In this document: positions 9,083-19,000 of the stretch, piece by piece | Numbering within the stretch: the first letter of the stretch is position 1 | Layout: every line of letters starts with the position of its first letter | NCBI RefSeq assembly: GCF_009362735.1 | Contig: NZ_WHNP01000005.1 | Coordinates: 248,001 to 312,000 of the forward strand | DNA: 64,000 nt | DNA from: Paraburkholderia franconis | GTDB taxonomy: Bacteria; Pseudomonadota; Gammaproteobacteria; Burkholderiales; Burkholderiaceae | Reading direction: 5' to 3' | Notes under the pieces: generated by a model | Databases searched by the model: none | Told to the model about the DNA's origin: nothing | The model's input: the letters and a program-made list of their open reading frames with translations, nothing else | Program-made: the position numbers and the translations under genes

Positions 9083-9914
9083 GATCCGGCGCGGCGCCAG
9101 CGCCGCCCTCGCTGCCGGGCGGTGCATCGACCGCCAGTTCGATCGTGCGGATATCGAGCAGCGCATAGTCGTTCACGTCGGTCGTCAGCATCCGTTGCCC
9201 GACGGGGCGCGCTTGCGCTGCATCGCCGCCAACCCATTCGGTCAGACGCGCGAGCCATAGCGCGTGGCTCTTTTGGGCCAGCGTGCCGGCGTAGCGCGTC
9301 GGAATCAGCCCGGCCGCCTGGCCTTCGTTGGCCCACGTGAAGATCGCGGGCGTCCAGACACGGTCGCGCAGATCGACGGGCGCTTCGATCTCGATGCGCC
9401 TGATCCGGAAGAACGGCACCCAGTAGTAACGGCCGTTGAGCACCGTTTCGAGTGTGGGTCCGAGACGGCCATCGGCATCGGCGATCCACTCGAACGGCTC
9501 GCCGTTGATGCTGCCCGAGGTGGCGGGCGCGTCGGCGAGCGCCTGTTCGCGCGCGGCCGTGGCCGCTGCGCCGTCGCCCGCCGCGTCGAGCCGCAGCGCT
9601 TCGACTAGCAACGCGAGCCAGCCCGTCGGCTCGCCGAAAATCAGCGGCGCGCGCGTGCCGTTGAAAACCTGCTCGCGCAGCGCTTCGCATTGCAATGCTT
9701 CGCGGTAGGTTTGCACCATCGGCAGCGCGGCGGCGTCGAGATCGCCGACGACGTTCAACTGCGTCAGCGCGCGGTCCCACGAGCCCAGCACCGCGAGCAG
9801 CTGGAACAGGAACACACGAAGGGACGCCTTCGACGGATCGTTGCGAACCTGCATCTGCAATTGGCGCAGGCTCTCGTCCAGATCGCCTTCACGCAAGCTT
9901 TCCTCTGCGGTCAT
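9075..9914 (-). CDS. tagJ: T6SS accessory protein TagJ (ImpE family)
   Basis: 279 residues of the ImpE/TagJ family. It has the N-terminal tetratricopeptide-like part (LREGDLDESLRQLQMQVRND, then FLFQLLAVLGSWDRALTQL) and the C-terminal YYWVPFFRIRRIEIEAPVDLRD and FTWANEGQAAGLIPTRY segments. In studied systems TagJ binds TssB and ClpV and helps sheath recycling. ATG 9914 is preferred because GGAG lies eight bases upstream; an upstream TTG at 9932 is possible. It sits between hcp and tssE, as in related clusters. Confidence 0.9.
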   Translation of the reverse strand: MTAEESLREGDLDESLRQLQMQVRNDPSKASLRVFLFQLLAVLGSWDRALTQLNVVGDLDAAALPMVQTYREALQCEALREQVFNGTRAPLIFGEPTGWLALLVEALRLDAAGDGAAATAAREQALADAPATSGSINGEPFEWIADADGRLGPTLETVLNGRYYWVPFFRIRRIEIEAPVDLRDRVWTPAIFTWANEGQAAGLIPTRYAGTLAQKSHALWLARLTEWVGGDAAQARPVGQRMLTTDVNDYALLDIRTIELAVDAPPGSEGGAGAAPDHG

Positions 9915-9997
9915 GTCAGTTCGCTCCGTCAAGCCGGGTCAAATGCAACTGCGTGCAACTGCGCGACACCCGGATGCCGGGGCCACGCCATCGCGTT

Positions 9998-10031
9998 GCC
10001 GTGCCGCAGCGCCATTCGAATGCAGCACGGC
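9998..10031 (-). other. Hairpin in the hcp-tagJ gap
   Basis: A seven-base inverted repeat, GCCGTGC/GCACGGC, encloses a 20-base loop, 14 bases after the hcp stop. The 130-base hcp-tagJ gap is the longest inside this T6SS transcription unit. A hairpin here fits 3'-end protection or partial termination that keeps hcp message more abundant. There is no T-run, so a classical terminator is not claimed. Confidence 0.4.
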
Positions 10032-10044
10032 CTTCTGCTTTTGT

Positions 10045-10536
10045 CTAGTTGGTCGCGTCGTTCTTCGGAATGTCCCACTTCACCTCGACAACGCCGCCCT
10101 CCTTCGCCCCCTTCGCGTTTTGAGGCTGATATTCGACATGGAACTTCTCGAAGTTCAGCGTCACGTTTTCGGTGAAACGGTCTTCGCCACCCGAGCCGCC
10201 CGTCGAATACGAGCTGATCAGCAACGCGGTCAGCGTCACCTTGTAGTACTCCAGCGGGTTGTCGCCGCCCGCCTTGCGCACGGTCAACACCGCCGAGTCG
10301 ATATGCGAGCCCTTGCAGCAGGCCGCCATGATCGCCGGCGACGCCTTGTCTACGTACTTGGTGAACGAGATGTCCTGCACGTTCACCTTGCCGGCGCCCC
10401 CGCCCGTGCCCATGTGCATCGTGCCGCTCTGGCTCAGCCCCCAGCTCCACGCGAGCACTTCGATTTCCTCCTTATGGGTCTTGTCCTGGGACTCGCCCTT
10501 GATGTCGCCTAGCTTCATGAACATATCGACGGCCAT
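10045..10536 (-). CDS. hcp: T6SS inner-tube protein Hcp (TssD)
   Basis: 163 residues; hexamers stack into the tube expelled by the sheath. It starts MAVDMFMKLGDIKGESQDK and has the family segments EVLAWSWGLSQSGTMH, ISFTKYVDKASP and NVTLNFEKFHVEYQPQ. The ATG at 10536 lies five bases after GGAGA; a GTG at 10548 is in frame but less well placed. It follows tssC after 46 bases. Confidence 0.96.
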   Translation of the reverse strand: MAVDMFMKLGDIKGESQDKTHKEEIEVLAWSWGLSQSGTMHMGTGGGAGKVNVQDISFTKYVDKASPAIMAACCKGSHIDSAVLTVRKAGGDNPLEYYKVTLTALLISSYSTGGSGGEDRFTENVTLNFEKFHVEYQPQNAKGAKEGGVVEVKWDIPKNDATN

Positions 10537-10582
10537 GTTCTTCTCCACTCAGAAACGTTTCGTCAGTAACAACGGGATTCCG

Positions 10583-12079
10583 TCATGCCGCCTTGGCGGA
10601 CGGAAGCTTCGAGACCAGCCGCAACGACACGGTCAGGCCTTCCAACTGGTAATGCGGACGCAGGAAAAACTTCGACGTGTAATAGCCGGGATTGCCTTCG
10701 ACTTCTTCGATCACGACTTCGGCGGCGGCAAGCGGCCGGCGTGCCTTCGACTCTTCGCTGGAATGGGCGGGATCGCCGTCGACGTATTGCAGGATCCAGT
10801 TCTGCAGCCAGCGCTGCATGTCGTCCTTCTCCTTGAAGCTGCCAATCTTGTCGCGCACGATGCACTTCAGGTAGTGCGCGAAGCGGCTGCACGCGAACAG
10901 ATACGGCAGGCGCGCGGCGAGATTCGCATTCGCCGTGGCATCGGCATCTTCGTACTCGGCGGGCTTGTGCAACGATTGCGCGCCGATGAAGGCTGCAAAG
11001 TCCGAGTTCTTCTTGTGCACGAGCGGCATGAAGCCATTCTTCGCCAGTTCCGCTTCGCGCCGGTCGCTGATGGCGATTTCCGTCGGGCACTTCATGTCGA
11101 CGCCGCCGTCGTCGGTCGGGAACGAATGCACCGGCAGGCCTTCAACTGCGCCGCCCGACTCGATGCCGCGAATCCGCGAGCACCAGCCGTACATCTTGAA
11201 CGAGCGGTTGATGTTGGTCGCCATCGCGTAGGCCGCGTTGGCCCATGCGTATTTGCCGCTGTCCGCGCCGGCCGTGTCTTCTTCGAAGTCGAATTCGTCG
11301 ACGGGATTGGTCTTCGCGCCATAGGGCGCGCGTGCAAGAAAGCGCGGCATCGCGAGACCGATGTAGCGCGAATCTTCCGACTCGCGCAACGAGCGCCACG
11401 CGGCGTGCTCGGGGGTCTGGAAGATCTTCGTCAGGTCGCGCGGATTGGCCAGCTCCTGCCACGAATCCATCAGCATGACGGCCGGGTCCGCGCCCGCGAT
11501 GAACGGCGCATGCGCGGCGGCGGAGATCTTTGCGATCTGGGTCAGCAGGTCGACATCGGGACCGCTGTTGTCGAAGTAATAGTCAGCGACGAGCGCGCCA
11601 TAAGGCTCACCGCCGAACTGGCCGTATTCTTCTTCATAAAGCTTCTTGAAGAATGGGCTCTGGTCCCATGCAGTACCTTTGTATTTCTTGAGCGATTTGT
11701 GCAACTCGCCCTTTGAAATATTCATCACGCGGATCTTCAGCGACTCGTCGGTCTCGGTGTTGTTCACCAGATAGTGCAGACCGCGCCATGCGCTCTCCAC
11801 TTTCTGGAACTCTTCCGAGTGAATGACCAGGTTGATCTGATCGGTCAGCTTCTTGTCGATCTGCGCAATCAAGCCCTCGATGGTCGCGAGAACATCGTTC
11901 GAAATAACGGCGGTGTCACGCAGCGCCTGTTCGGCGAGCGTGCGCACGGCCGTCTCGACGGCTTCTTTCGCTTTCTCGCTTTTCGGCTTGAATTCCTTTT
12001 GCAGCAGATTAGCGAAGTCGCTCACTTCGAGCGTGCCTTCTGCCTGCTGCGTCTGCTCCTGGGGGGTGGGTTCGGCCAT
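10583..12079 (-). CDS. tssC: T6SS sheath large subunit TssC
   Basis: 498 residues. TssC pairs with TssB to build the contractile sheath in the cytoplasm. Family landmarks are WRGLHYLVNNTETDESLKIRV (about 95-115), YGALVADYYFD, ISAAAHAPFIAG, FLARAPYGAKTNPVDEF, and C-terminally FACSRFAHYLK and FFLRPHYQLEGLTVSLRLVS. Length and order (tssB-tssC-hcp) are standard. The start is 25 bases after the tssB stop. Confidence 0.97.
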   Translation of the reverse strand: MAEPTPQEQTQQAEGTLEVSDFANLLQKEFKPKSEKAKEAVETAVRTLAEQALRDTAVISNDVLATIEGLIAQIDKKLTDQINLVIHSEEFQKVESAWRGLHYLVNNTETDESLKIRVMNISKGELHKSLKKYKGTAWDQSPFFKKLYEEEYGQFGGEPYGALVADYYFDNSGPDVDLLTQIAKISAAAHAPFIAGADPAVMLMDSWQELANPRDLTKIFQTPEHAAWRSLRESEDSRYIGLAMPRFLARAPYGAKTNPVDEFDFEEDTAGADSGKYAWANAAYAMATNINRSFKMYGWCSRIRGIESGGAVEGLPVHSFPTDDGGVDMKCPTEIAISDRREAELAKNGFMPLVHKKNSDFAAFIGAQSLHKPAEYEDADATANANLAARLPYLFACSRFAHYLKCIVRDKIGSFKEKDDMQRWLQNWILQYVDGDPAHSSEESKARRPLAAAEVVIEEVEGNPGYYTSKFFLRPHYQLEGLTVSLRLVSKLPSAKAA

Positions 12080-12104
12080 GGTCAGACTCCACTGTTGGTC
12101 GCGC

Positions 12105-12605
12105 TTATTCCTGTGGCTTCGGCGCGGATGCGAGCGATTGCAGCAAGGCCGGATCGTTCAGTACTTTCGCGATCAATTCCTCGGCGCCGGTCTTGCCGTC
12201 CATATAAGTCAGGAGGTTCTGCAACTGGCCGCGCGCCTCTAGCAGCTTCGACAGCGCATCGACCTTGCGCGCGACGGCGGCGGGAGAAAAGTCGTCCATG
12301 CTCTCGAACGTCATGTCGACGGCGAGATTGCCTTCGCCTGTCAGCATGTTCGGTACTTGCACCGCGACGCGCGGCTTCATCGACTTGAGGCGCTCATCGA
12401 AGTTGTCGACGTCGATTTCCAGAAACTTGCGGTCCGCGACGGGCGCAAGCGGATCGGCGGGCTGCCCGGACAAGTCGGCCATCACGCCCATTACGAACGG
12501 CAGATGCACCTTCTTTTCCGAGCCATACACCTCGACGTCATATTCGATCTGCACGCGCGGCGCGCGATTGCGTGCAATGAATTTCTGGCTGCTTTCCTTG
12601 GCCAC
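12105..12605 (-). CDS. tssB: T6SS sheath small subunit TssB
   Basis: 166 residues from GTG 12605, giving the typical start MAKESSQKFIARNRAPRVQI. TssB forms the sheath with TssC and presents the ClpV-binding helix. VEVYGSEKKVHLPFVMGVMADLSG and FLEIDVDNFDERLKSMKPRV are standard motifs. The GTG is chosen because AGGGG lies seven bases upstream and the protein then matches the usual N-terminus. An in-frame GTG at 12626 would add seven atypical residues. Confidence 0.95.
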   Translation of the reverse strand: MAKESSQKFIARNRAPRVQIEYDVEVYGSEKKVHLPFVMGVMADLSGQPADPLAPVADRKFLEIDVDNFDERLKSMKPRVAVQVPNMLTGEGNLAVDMTFESMDDFSPAAVARKVDALSKLLEARGQLQNLLTYMDGKTGAEELIAKVLNDPALLQSLASAPKPQE

Positions 12606-12683
12606 GACAGTTCCCCTGGTTGACACCGCACCGTCGAAAGACGGGGCAGCGTATCAGTTGCGTTGCTGATCAACTCCCCATCA

Positions 12684-13721
12684 CTATTCGTTTTCGATAC
12701 CGCCAACCTGCCGGGCCTGGCCAAGACCTTCCGGCGCCAGGTCCTCGAGTATTTCCATGAAGTTCTTGTCCACGAGACGCCGCGCGCGGTTCAACAACAA
12801 CGGCACCGGGCTCGACGGCTCGTGCTTCTGGTAGTAAGCGCAGATCTTGTCGAGCAGGCGGATCACATCCTGCCGGCTGTTCACTTCCCCCGTCGGCGGC
12901 GCGCTCGCTCGCGCACCTGGGCCTGCGGGCGCGTTCGTTTCAGCTTCGCCCGCTGCTGCCTGGTCTTCGGCTTGCGGTGCCGCTTCGCCGATACGCTCGA
13001 CTAGAAATCCCGCCGCCTGCTGCAACAGGCGCGACAACGGCGACAGGTCGATGGCCTGGGCCGTGCCGACGCGCTCCGTCAACAGCGTTTCGATACGCGT
13101 GTTGCTGCTGCGCGCGCCCCGCAACGCAGCGACGACGCGCACGGCATCGTCGTGCACGTCGGCGATCGCCGCGTCGATCGATGCAAGGGACAACGGTTCG
13201 ACGCCCTCGGGCGCAGGCGCGTCGCCGTTCGCATATTCGATGTCCCGCAGCCTGACGATTCCGTGCGCGTGCGAAGCGACAAGCGGCGTATCGCGCACGT
13301 CCACCAGCATGCCGGATTGATCGACGAGGACGGTCAGCGCATTGATGCGCGCAGTCGGGTCGTTGTCGTCGTCGGGATCGAGTTGCGGATGGACATGATT
13401 CCAGTGCTGTTCGAGCAGCGCTTCGATCAACGCAAGTCCTTCGGCAAGACCCGCGAAGCCCTGACGATGCAGCAGCGCACGTGCAAGATGCGCGGCCACG
13501 CGCAAGTCGCGGCTCTTGCCGAACAGTTCGAGAGAAAGCGACTGAGCTGTCTTCCAGTCGGGCGGCGTGGCGGCGACTACAGTGGCGCCGTACTGGACAT
13601 CCGGCTTGCCGTGAACGGCCTGTTCGAGTTCGCGGAACAGCGGGTCGTATTCGACATCGTCCCCACAAGGGTTTTCTGGAGAGATTTCGGCAAGCAGTAC
13701 CCCGGCATCGAGCGTGGCCAT
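12684..13721 (-). CDS. tssA: T6SS assembly chaperone/cap protein TssA
   Basis: 345 residues with an ImpA-type N-terminal domain: LLAEISPENPCGDDVEYDPLF, then DWKTAQSLSLELFGKSRDLRVAAHLARALL. A Pro/Ala-rich linker follows (about 255-280), then a short C-terminal domain (SRQDVIRLLDKICAYYQKHEPSSPVPLLL). TssA primes sheath and tube assembly at the baseplate. It is the first gene of the minus-strand T6SS unit, and the promoter should lie in the AT-richer gap upstream. The ribosome-binding site (AAGAA) is weak. Confidence 0.94.
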   Translation of the reverse strand: MATLDAGVLLAEISPENPCGDDVEYDPLFRELEQAVHGKPDVQYGATVVAATPPDWKTAQSLSLELFGKSRDLRVAAHLARALLHRQGFAGLAEGLALIEALLEQHWNHVHPQLDPDDDNDPTARINALTVLVDQSGMLVDVRDTPLVASHAHGIVRLRDIEYANGDAPAPEGVEPLSLASIDAAIADVHDDAVRVVAALRGARSSNTRIETLLTERVGTAQAIDLSPLSRLLQQAAGFLVERIGEAAPQAEDQAAAGEAETNAPAGPGARASAPPTGEVNSRQDVIRLLDKICAYYQKHEPSSPVPLLLNRARRLVDKNFMEILEDLAPEGLGQARQVGGIENE

Positions 13722-14370
13722 TTCTTGTATTCGCTGCAGTCAGAGACGAATAGTTTTAGCGTGCTCGCTCTTCGCGACGACTCACGCCACGTTAACCGTC
13801 GAAACTGGACTTCCCCCGGATCGAAGAGTTAATTGAATCAATTCGGATTACTTATGTACACACGCGCTTATACAGCCACGTCGAAACGCGATCACTGCTG
13901 CGGCAGACCGATACGAGCATAGCACGCAATCCTTAAAATTAAAGGACAGGTGTGATGCTCTCGCTTTTGTAAAGCCGATTCAAAAATTCAATTAAAAATG
14001 GCGTTTCTAAACGCCTTAAAAAAACGCAAGATGCGCATACGGTCTCGGTTTTACATGGAACGGCAACTTGCGCGTCACTCGGCGGCATTACCATCTAGTA
14101 AACGTTCGAGTCTCACAAAATTGAAAAAAAGCACGATTGGACGCAATAAGGTAAACCCTCATATTGGTTTTGTCCCGGCGTGTGCAATACCTAAGGCCTA
14201 AGGCAGTACTTTTCGCACTATTGCAGTGAATGCCTGTTTCCTCTATTAGTCGACGCTGAACGGCAGCGGACCGATAGCCGTATGTCAGCTTCCCAGCTTC
14301 AAACGAACGGACGCTTTTCGGGTACTGAATCCGCACAGCGTGACGCTGTGCTCATCATGCGGGGTGACGT
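13722..14370. promoter_or_regulatory. AT-richer divergent control region of the T6SS locus
   Basis: About 650 bases without a convincing gene, clearly richer in A and T than its surroundings (for example 13975-14140). It separates tssA (minus) from the sigma-like/PP2C pair (plus), so both outward promoters should lie here. I see no confident -24/-12 or -35/-10 pair. Short open frames on both strands here have unusual composition and no ribosome-binding sites. Confidence 0.5.
13989..14019 (-). terminator. Possible Rho-independent terminator reading toward tssA
   Basis: On the minus strand a perfect seven-base stem GGCGTTT/AAACGCC with a two-base loop (14000-14015) is followed by ATTTTTAATTG. 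It would stop transcripts entering the tssA promoter region from the right. No gene ends just upstream of it, so its role may be insulation, or the resemblance may be accidental. Confidence 0.4.
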
Positions 14371-15198
14371 GTGACACATATAGAATGCGCACGTGCGGTC
14401 GACCGTGCTTGCGATGCGGCGTTGCCTGACTTGTGGCAACGCCGTACATGTCTGAACCATGACGAAATGGCTTCAATGTATTTGATCGTTCGCCGCGCAC
14501 TTCAGGCGTATTACCCATTCGAATTACAGGCGCTAGGCGAAGACAAGGAAGAGTTGATCTCGCAGTTCATTTATTTCAAGGTTTTCCGTCTCGAAGCAGC
14601 ACATGCGCACCCGGAAGCGTTCCCACTGCATAGCGCGCCTTCCAATGGTCATGCCGTGTGCGCATATTTCCGCCGTTATCTGATCGATTGCCTGCGCAAT
14701 GCGGGTCATCAGCGCAACGTCGTGTTCGACAACGAAGACGTGCTGGCCGAGATCGAGCAACAGGCGGCCGTGCAAAGCGACCCTGTCGGCTCGGTGTTGC
14801 TGCAACACGGACTCGACGAGCGCATTGTGCGGGAATCGGCAACGCGCTTCATTGCCGGGCTCGACAAGGCCGACCAGTTGCTGCTTGCGGGCAGCCTCGG
14901 CTGGCTCTCGAACGAAAAAGGCGGACTGGCGGAAATTGCCGCGCGCTACAGGATCGCGTCATATCACTATCGCGCCCGCAAGCTCGGCGTCACGCTGAGG
15001 AAAGGCTCGCTGCCAACCGATTTCGCTGCGACCAGCATCGGTCAGTGGATCGCGAAGACGCTCGGCATCGACATCGTCGCGGAGAACAGAATCGCGATCC
15101 TGCTGGTGCTGGGCATCCTCGCCGAGCAGTCGCGCGCACCAGCGGCCGAGCCCGCCCCTGAGCGAGGCTTCCTGTGCGACTTGCCACAGCAAGCCTGA
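14371..15198 (+). CDS. Sigma-70-factor-like regulator next to the T6SS
   Basis: 275 residues, not recognised as a named protein. A sigma region-2-like helical part is suggested by EELISQFIYFKVFRLEAA and AYFRRYLIDCLRNAG (about 60-120). A region-4-like helix-turn-helix is suggested by GLAEIAARYRIASYHYRARK (about 190-210). A hydrophobic stretch (AILLVLGILAEQ) lies near the C-terminus, which ends in a low-complexity Ala/Pro/Glu part. The GTG start has GGGGTG upstream. Its 3' end overlaps the PP2C gene by 25 bases, so the two are coupled. Position and overlap suggest a role in controlling T6SS genes; that is inference. Confidence 0.65.
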   Translation: MTHIECARAVDRACDAALPDLWQRRTCLNHDEMASMYLIVRRALQAYYPFELQALGEDKEELISQFIYFKVFRLEAAHAHPEAFPLHSAPSNGHAVCAYFRRYLIDCLRNAGHQRNVVFDNEDVLAEIEQQAAVQSDPVGSVLLQHGLDERIVRESATRFIAGLDKADQLLLAGSLGWLSNEKGGLAEIAARYRIASYHYRARKLGVTLRKGSLPTDFAATSIGQWIAKTLGIDIVAENRIAILLVLGILAEQSRAPAAEPAPERGFLCDLPQQA

Positions 15199-15974
15199 CG
15201 GACCGCGGCGGCCGGCAACGCAACGAAGACTCGCTAGGCGACTGGTCGAGCGAGCGCCTTTACTACTGCGTGCTTGCGGACGGCGCGGGCGGACATGGCG
15301 GCGGCGATACCGCATCGGCGATCGTCGTCGATTCCGTGCTTGCGGATCTGCGCTATCTGACCGTCGGCGAGTTGCCGCCGACGGGCCAGCGTCTCGTGAG
15401 CGCGCTCGCTCACGCGAACGACAACATCGTCGAAGAACAGACGCGTGGCGGCGCCGCGCTCAAAGACATGCGCTCCACGGCCGTGGTGCTCGCAATCGAC
15501 TGCGAGCAGCGCACGGCGGCGTGGGCGCATTGCGGCGATTCGCGTCTCTATTGCTTCCGTGGCGGCAACGTCTGCGCGCAGACGCGCGATCACAGCATGG
15601 TTCAGGAAATGGTCGACGCGCGCCTGCTGTCCCCCGATGCAGCGCGTCATCACCCGCGTCGCAACGTGCTGCTCGCGGCGCTCGGCACACGCGGAGATCT
15701 GCACATCACGGGTTCCTCCGGCACCTTCAGCCTGTTCGATCGCGACGCGTTCCTGCTGTGCAGCGACGGCCTCTGGGAATACGTCGACGAAACCGCCATA
15801 TGCGAAGCGCTGCACAACGCCGCGACACCGGACGCCTGGCTCGACGCGCTCGCCGCTCAAGTGCGCGCATCGGCGGATGTGAACCGCGACAACCTCAGCG
15901 CAATGGCCGTATGGATCGCCGACGCGGAAGACACGCAGGCAACCCTATTGCTGACGAGCCGCGCGCCTTTATGA
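15174..15974 (+). CDS. pppA: PP2C-type Ser/Thr phosphatase (T6SS PppA-like)
   Basis: 266 residues, a single PPM/PP2C domain. Motifs in order: GRQRNEDS (about 13-20), ADGAGGHGGGD (metal-binding Asp), HCGDSRLYCF, FLLCSDGLWEYV and NRDNLSAMAVW (C-terminal metal Asp). PppA removes the phosphate placed by the PpkA kinase on the FHA protein and so shuts the T6SS down. The start is GTG 15174 inside the upstream gene. A hydrophobic N-terminal region is absent, so it should be cytosolic. The cognate kinase is likely the gene at 25306. Confidence 0.9.
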   Translation: MRLATASLTDRGGRQRNEDSLGDWSSERLYYCVLADGAGGHGGGDTASAIVVDSVLADLRYLTVGELPPTGQRLVSALAHANDNIVEEQTRGGAALKDMRSTAVVLAIDCEQRTAAWAHCGDSRLYCFRGGNVCAQTRDHSMVQEMVDARLLSPDAARHHPRRNVLLAALGTRGDLHITGSSGTFSLFDRDAFLLCSDGLWEYVDETAICEALHNAATPDAWLDALAAQVRASADVNRDNLSAMAVWIADAEDTQATLLLTSRAPL

Positions 15975-16026
15975 CAGTGCGCATCGCGCCTGCTGTGGAT
16001 CTCTATGCCGACCGCCCCGAACGTTG

Positions 16027-19000
16027 CTAGAAATCGCCGCACCCATGCGGACTGTTCAACAACATGCAACTGTTCAGATTGGGCTGCGAACGCACGCGCT
16101 TCCATTCGACGGCGAGTATGTCCTGATTGTCGCCCGGTGCTGCCGTCGTAAAGAGCGGCTGGTTCGAACCGATGCAGATATTCGTACCTTGCAGGTTGTT
16201 TTCATAGACGAAGGTTTGCTCCTGGTTGCTGAAGAACGACTGCAAGCCTGCTTGCGCAACGGGATTCAGCGGAGCGGTCACGGTCAGCGTGGCGGGCACT
16301 TCGTTCACGACATACCCGACGTTCGACAGGAAGTTCGGATCGATCGGATATTGGCCCGGCAGTGAATTCTGGTTTGCAGGCGTCGTCAGTGAACCTGTCA
16401 GCGCGCCTGCTGCCGTATCGCCGTTGATGAGTCCGCTGGCCGTGAACGTGAACGCAGGGTTGGGTGCGCCGGCGATGCGCGTCGCGCCATTCGCGGTGAC
16501 GGTCACAGTGGGCCTCGCGACATAGACGAAATGATTACCCGTCATCGGCACGATGCCGCCCCAGCTGCACCCGGCGCCGAAGATGCATCCATAGAAGTTG
16601 GGCTGTGCGGTATTCGGCTGCACATTGCCCCGCACTTCCTGGTTCCACGTGGCCGCCCAGATCCGCCATCCGTTCGCGGCGCTCAGCGCGCCCGCATCGC
16701 CCGACGTGAAGACGCCGTTCTCCATCACGAGATCGACGGTGCCGCCCGACGTCAGACTGGTATTGAGCGCGACATTGCCCGTCGCGGCCTGAGCGATCAG
16801 GTTTCCCGTCAGCGTCGAGTTCGTTCCGTCGATCGCGTTCAGCGTGCCCGACGTCGCGTTGTATGTCTGGCTTGTGACGGGCCCGATCGCGAAGCCATGC
16901 GAATCGACGAAGTTCACGTTGCCCGCGTTGACGAGCGCAAGCACGCCGACGTCGTTCTGCGGATCGATCAGCGTGAAGGAGCCGGGCCCCGACAGCAGCA
17001 GGCTCGCCGCCTGGATGCCGCCCGGGTCGGTCACGGCGCCCGCCGACACCAGCGACAACGTATGTCCCGCGCCGAGCGACAATCCGAACGGCAGTTGAAT
17101 ACCCTGACTGCCCGCACCCGGATTCGACAACGCGAGGTTCATGTTCAGACCGGGCTTGACGAGCTGGCAAACGCCGCTCGCCGAGCCGCACACGCCGTTC
17201 ACGGTGATGAGGCCGGTCTGCGTATCGGAGCCGAGCGTGAGGGTCTGAAAGTTCGTGAAGCTCGCGAACGTCTGCGCGTCGATGCTCATGCCGCCGCTCG
17301 TGCCGAACAGCGTAATCGGCGTCGCGTCCTGCGGCGTGAACGCGAACGTCGAGGGATTGACGCTGGCCGGCAGTATCGAAAGCACGCCCCCGCCGCCCGT
17401 GATGCCCGCGCTGCGGCTCAAGATGCTTTGCGACGTGTTGTCGTTCGCCGCGCGCAGCACGACCGAGCCGTTCGACGCGCCGTTGATCGACACAGGGCCC
17501 GCCGCGTGGAAGAAACTCGAGGCCTCGAACGAACTCATCAATTGCGGCATGGGCACCGCGCCGAACGCGAGACCCGCATCCGACGTGTTGGTCGAACCGG
17601 CGAGCGAGATCGTGCTGCCAGGCTTCGTCGAAGTCACGCTGCCGTTCAGGATCAGCGTGCCGTAGTCGAACTGCACGTTGCCGCCGTTCGCGCTCGTCGT
17701 CGGGCTGGTCTCGACGCCGCGAATATCGATTGCGCCGCCGTTGTTCGACGCGATCTGCGTGCCGTCGGCGATCAGCACGCCTTGCGCATTCGCGCCGGAG
17801 CCGCTGCCGTCGATGCTCAACTGGCCGCTGCCCGTCGTGACGGTCGACGGCGTCGGCACAGTCGATTCAGTCAGACTTTCGAGCACCACGCCCGTGGACG
17901 CGAGGTTTCTCGCGGGCGTGCCTGTGGTCCTGCCCGACAGCGAGATCGAGCCGCTGGTCGACGATATCGATCCGTTGTTGAGGTCGAACGCGATGCTGCC
18001 CGATGTCGTCGCCGGCGTGCTGCCCGCGACGATTATGTTGCCGCTGCCGGTGACGATCAGCGGCAATTGGGTGACGGTGTTGTCGGCGTTCGTGACCAGG
18101 AATGCGCCGAACGTGCCGACGCCCGTGCCGAATGCCGTCGCGCCGTTGACCGTGCCGTTCACCGAGACATTGCCGCTCGTCGTGCTCATCGATGTATCGT
18201 CGAGCACGACGCCCGAGCCGCCCAGCGTGACATTCGTGGTTCCGCTGATTGTCACATTGCCGGCGCCCGCGCTGATCAGCGTGCTCGTGAAGTCGGCGCC
18301 GTCGCCGGTGCTGCTGACCGTCGCCGTGCCCGCCATGGCGATCGCGCCCGACGCGGCCGTGAACCTCGCGTTGTTCACGCTGAGGCCGGTGCCCGTCATC
18401 GCTTGCGCGCTGCCGCTGACGGAAATCGCGCCCGTGCCCGTCGCCGAAAAAGCGGGCGTGGTGCCCGGCGGAGCCTGGTTCGTGAAATTGCCGTTGACGA
18501 TCACGCCCGTCGCCGGACCGGTGGCCGTACTGCTCGCAGCGCCCGTCACGGAGATCGAACCGCGCCCCGTTGTTTGCAGCGCGCTTTGCTCGATGTCGAC
18601 GCCGGCACCTCCCAACGTCGACAAGCCGCTCAAACTCGACGAGCCCGTCACGCTGATATTGCCGTCGCGCGTGCTGACGAGCGCATAGCCGAGCGCGACG
18701 CCCGAGGCGAGGCCCGTCGCCGCATAGCCGATCGCGACCGCCTGACTGGCGGACGCCGAACCCGTGATCGATACGCCTGCGCCCGTCGTGCTGATCGTCG
18801 CGTTCTGCAGCGTCACGCCCGCGCCCTGGTTGGTGACGTCCGCGGAACCCGTCAACGCGACATGGCCTGTCGCCGCCGTGAGCTGCGCATTGTTGAGGTT
18901 CACGCCGGAGCCGCTCGTGCTGCCCGTGATGACTCCACTGATCGTGACCGTGCCGCTGCCCGTCACGTCGATGTTCGGAATCAGCGTCGTCGATTCGTCC

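Noticed and set aside
13998..14336. Small genes in the T6SS divergent gap
   Set aside because: Short frames on both strands have odd composition, no ribosome-binding site and lie in AT-rich promoter DNA.
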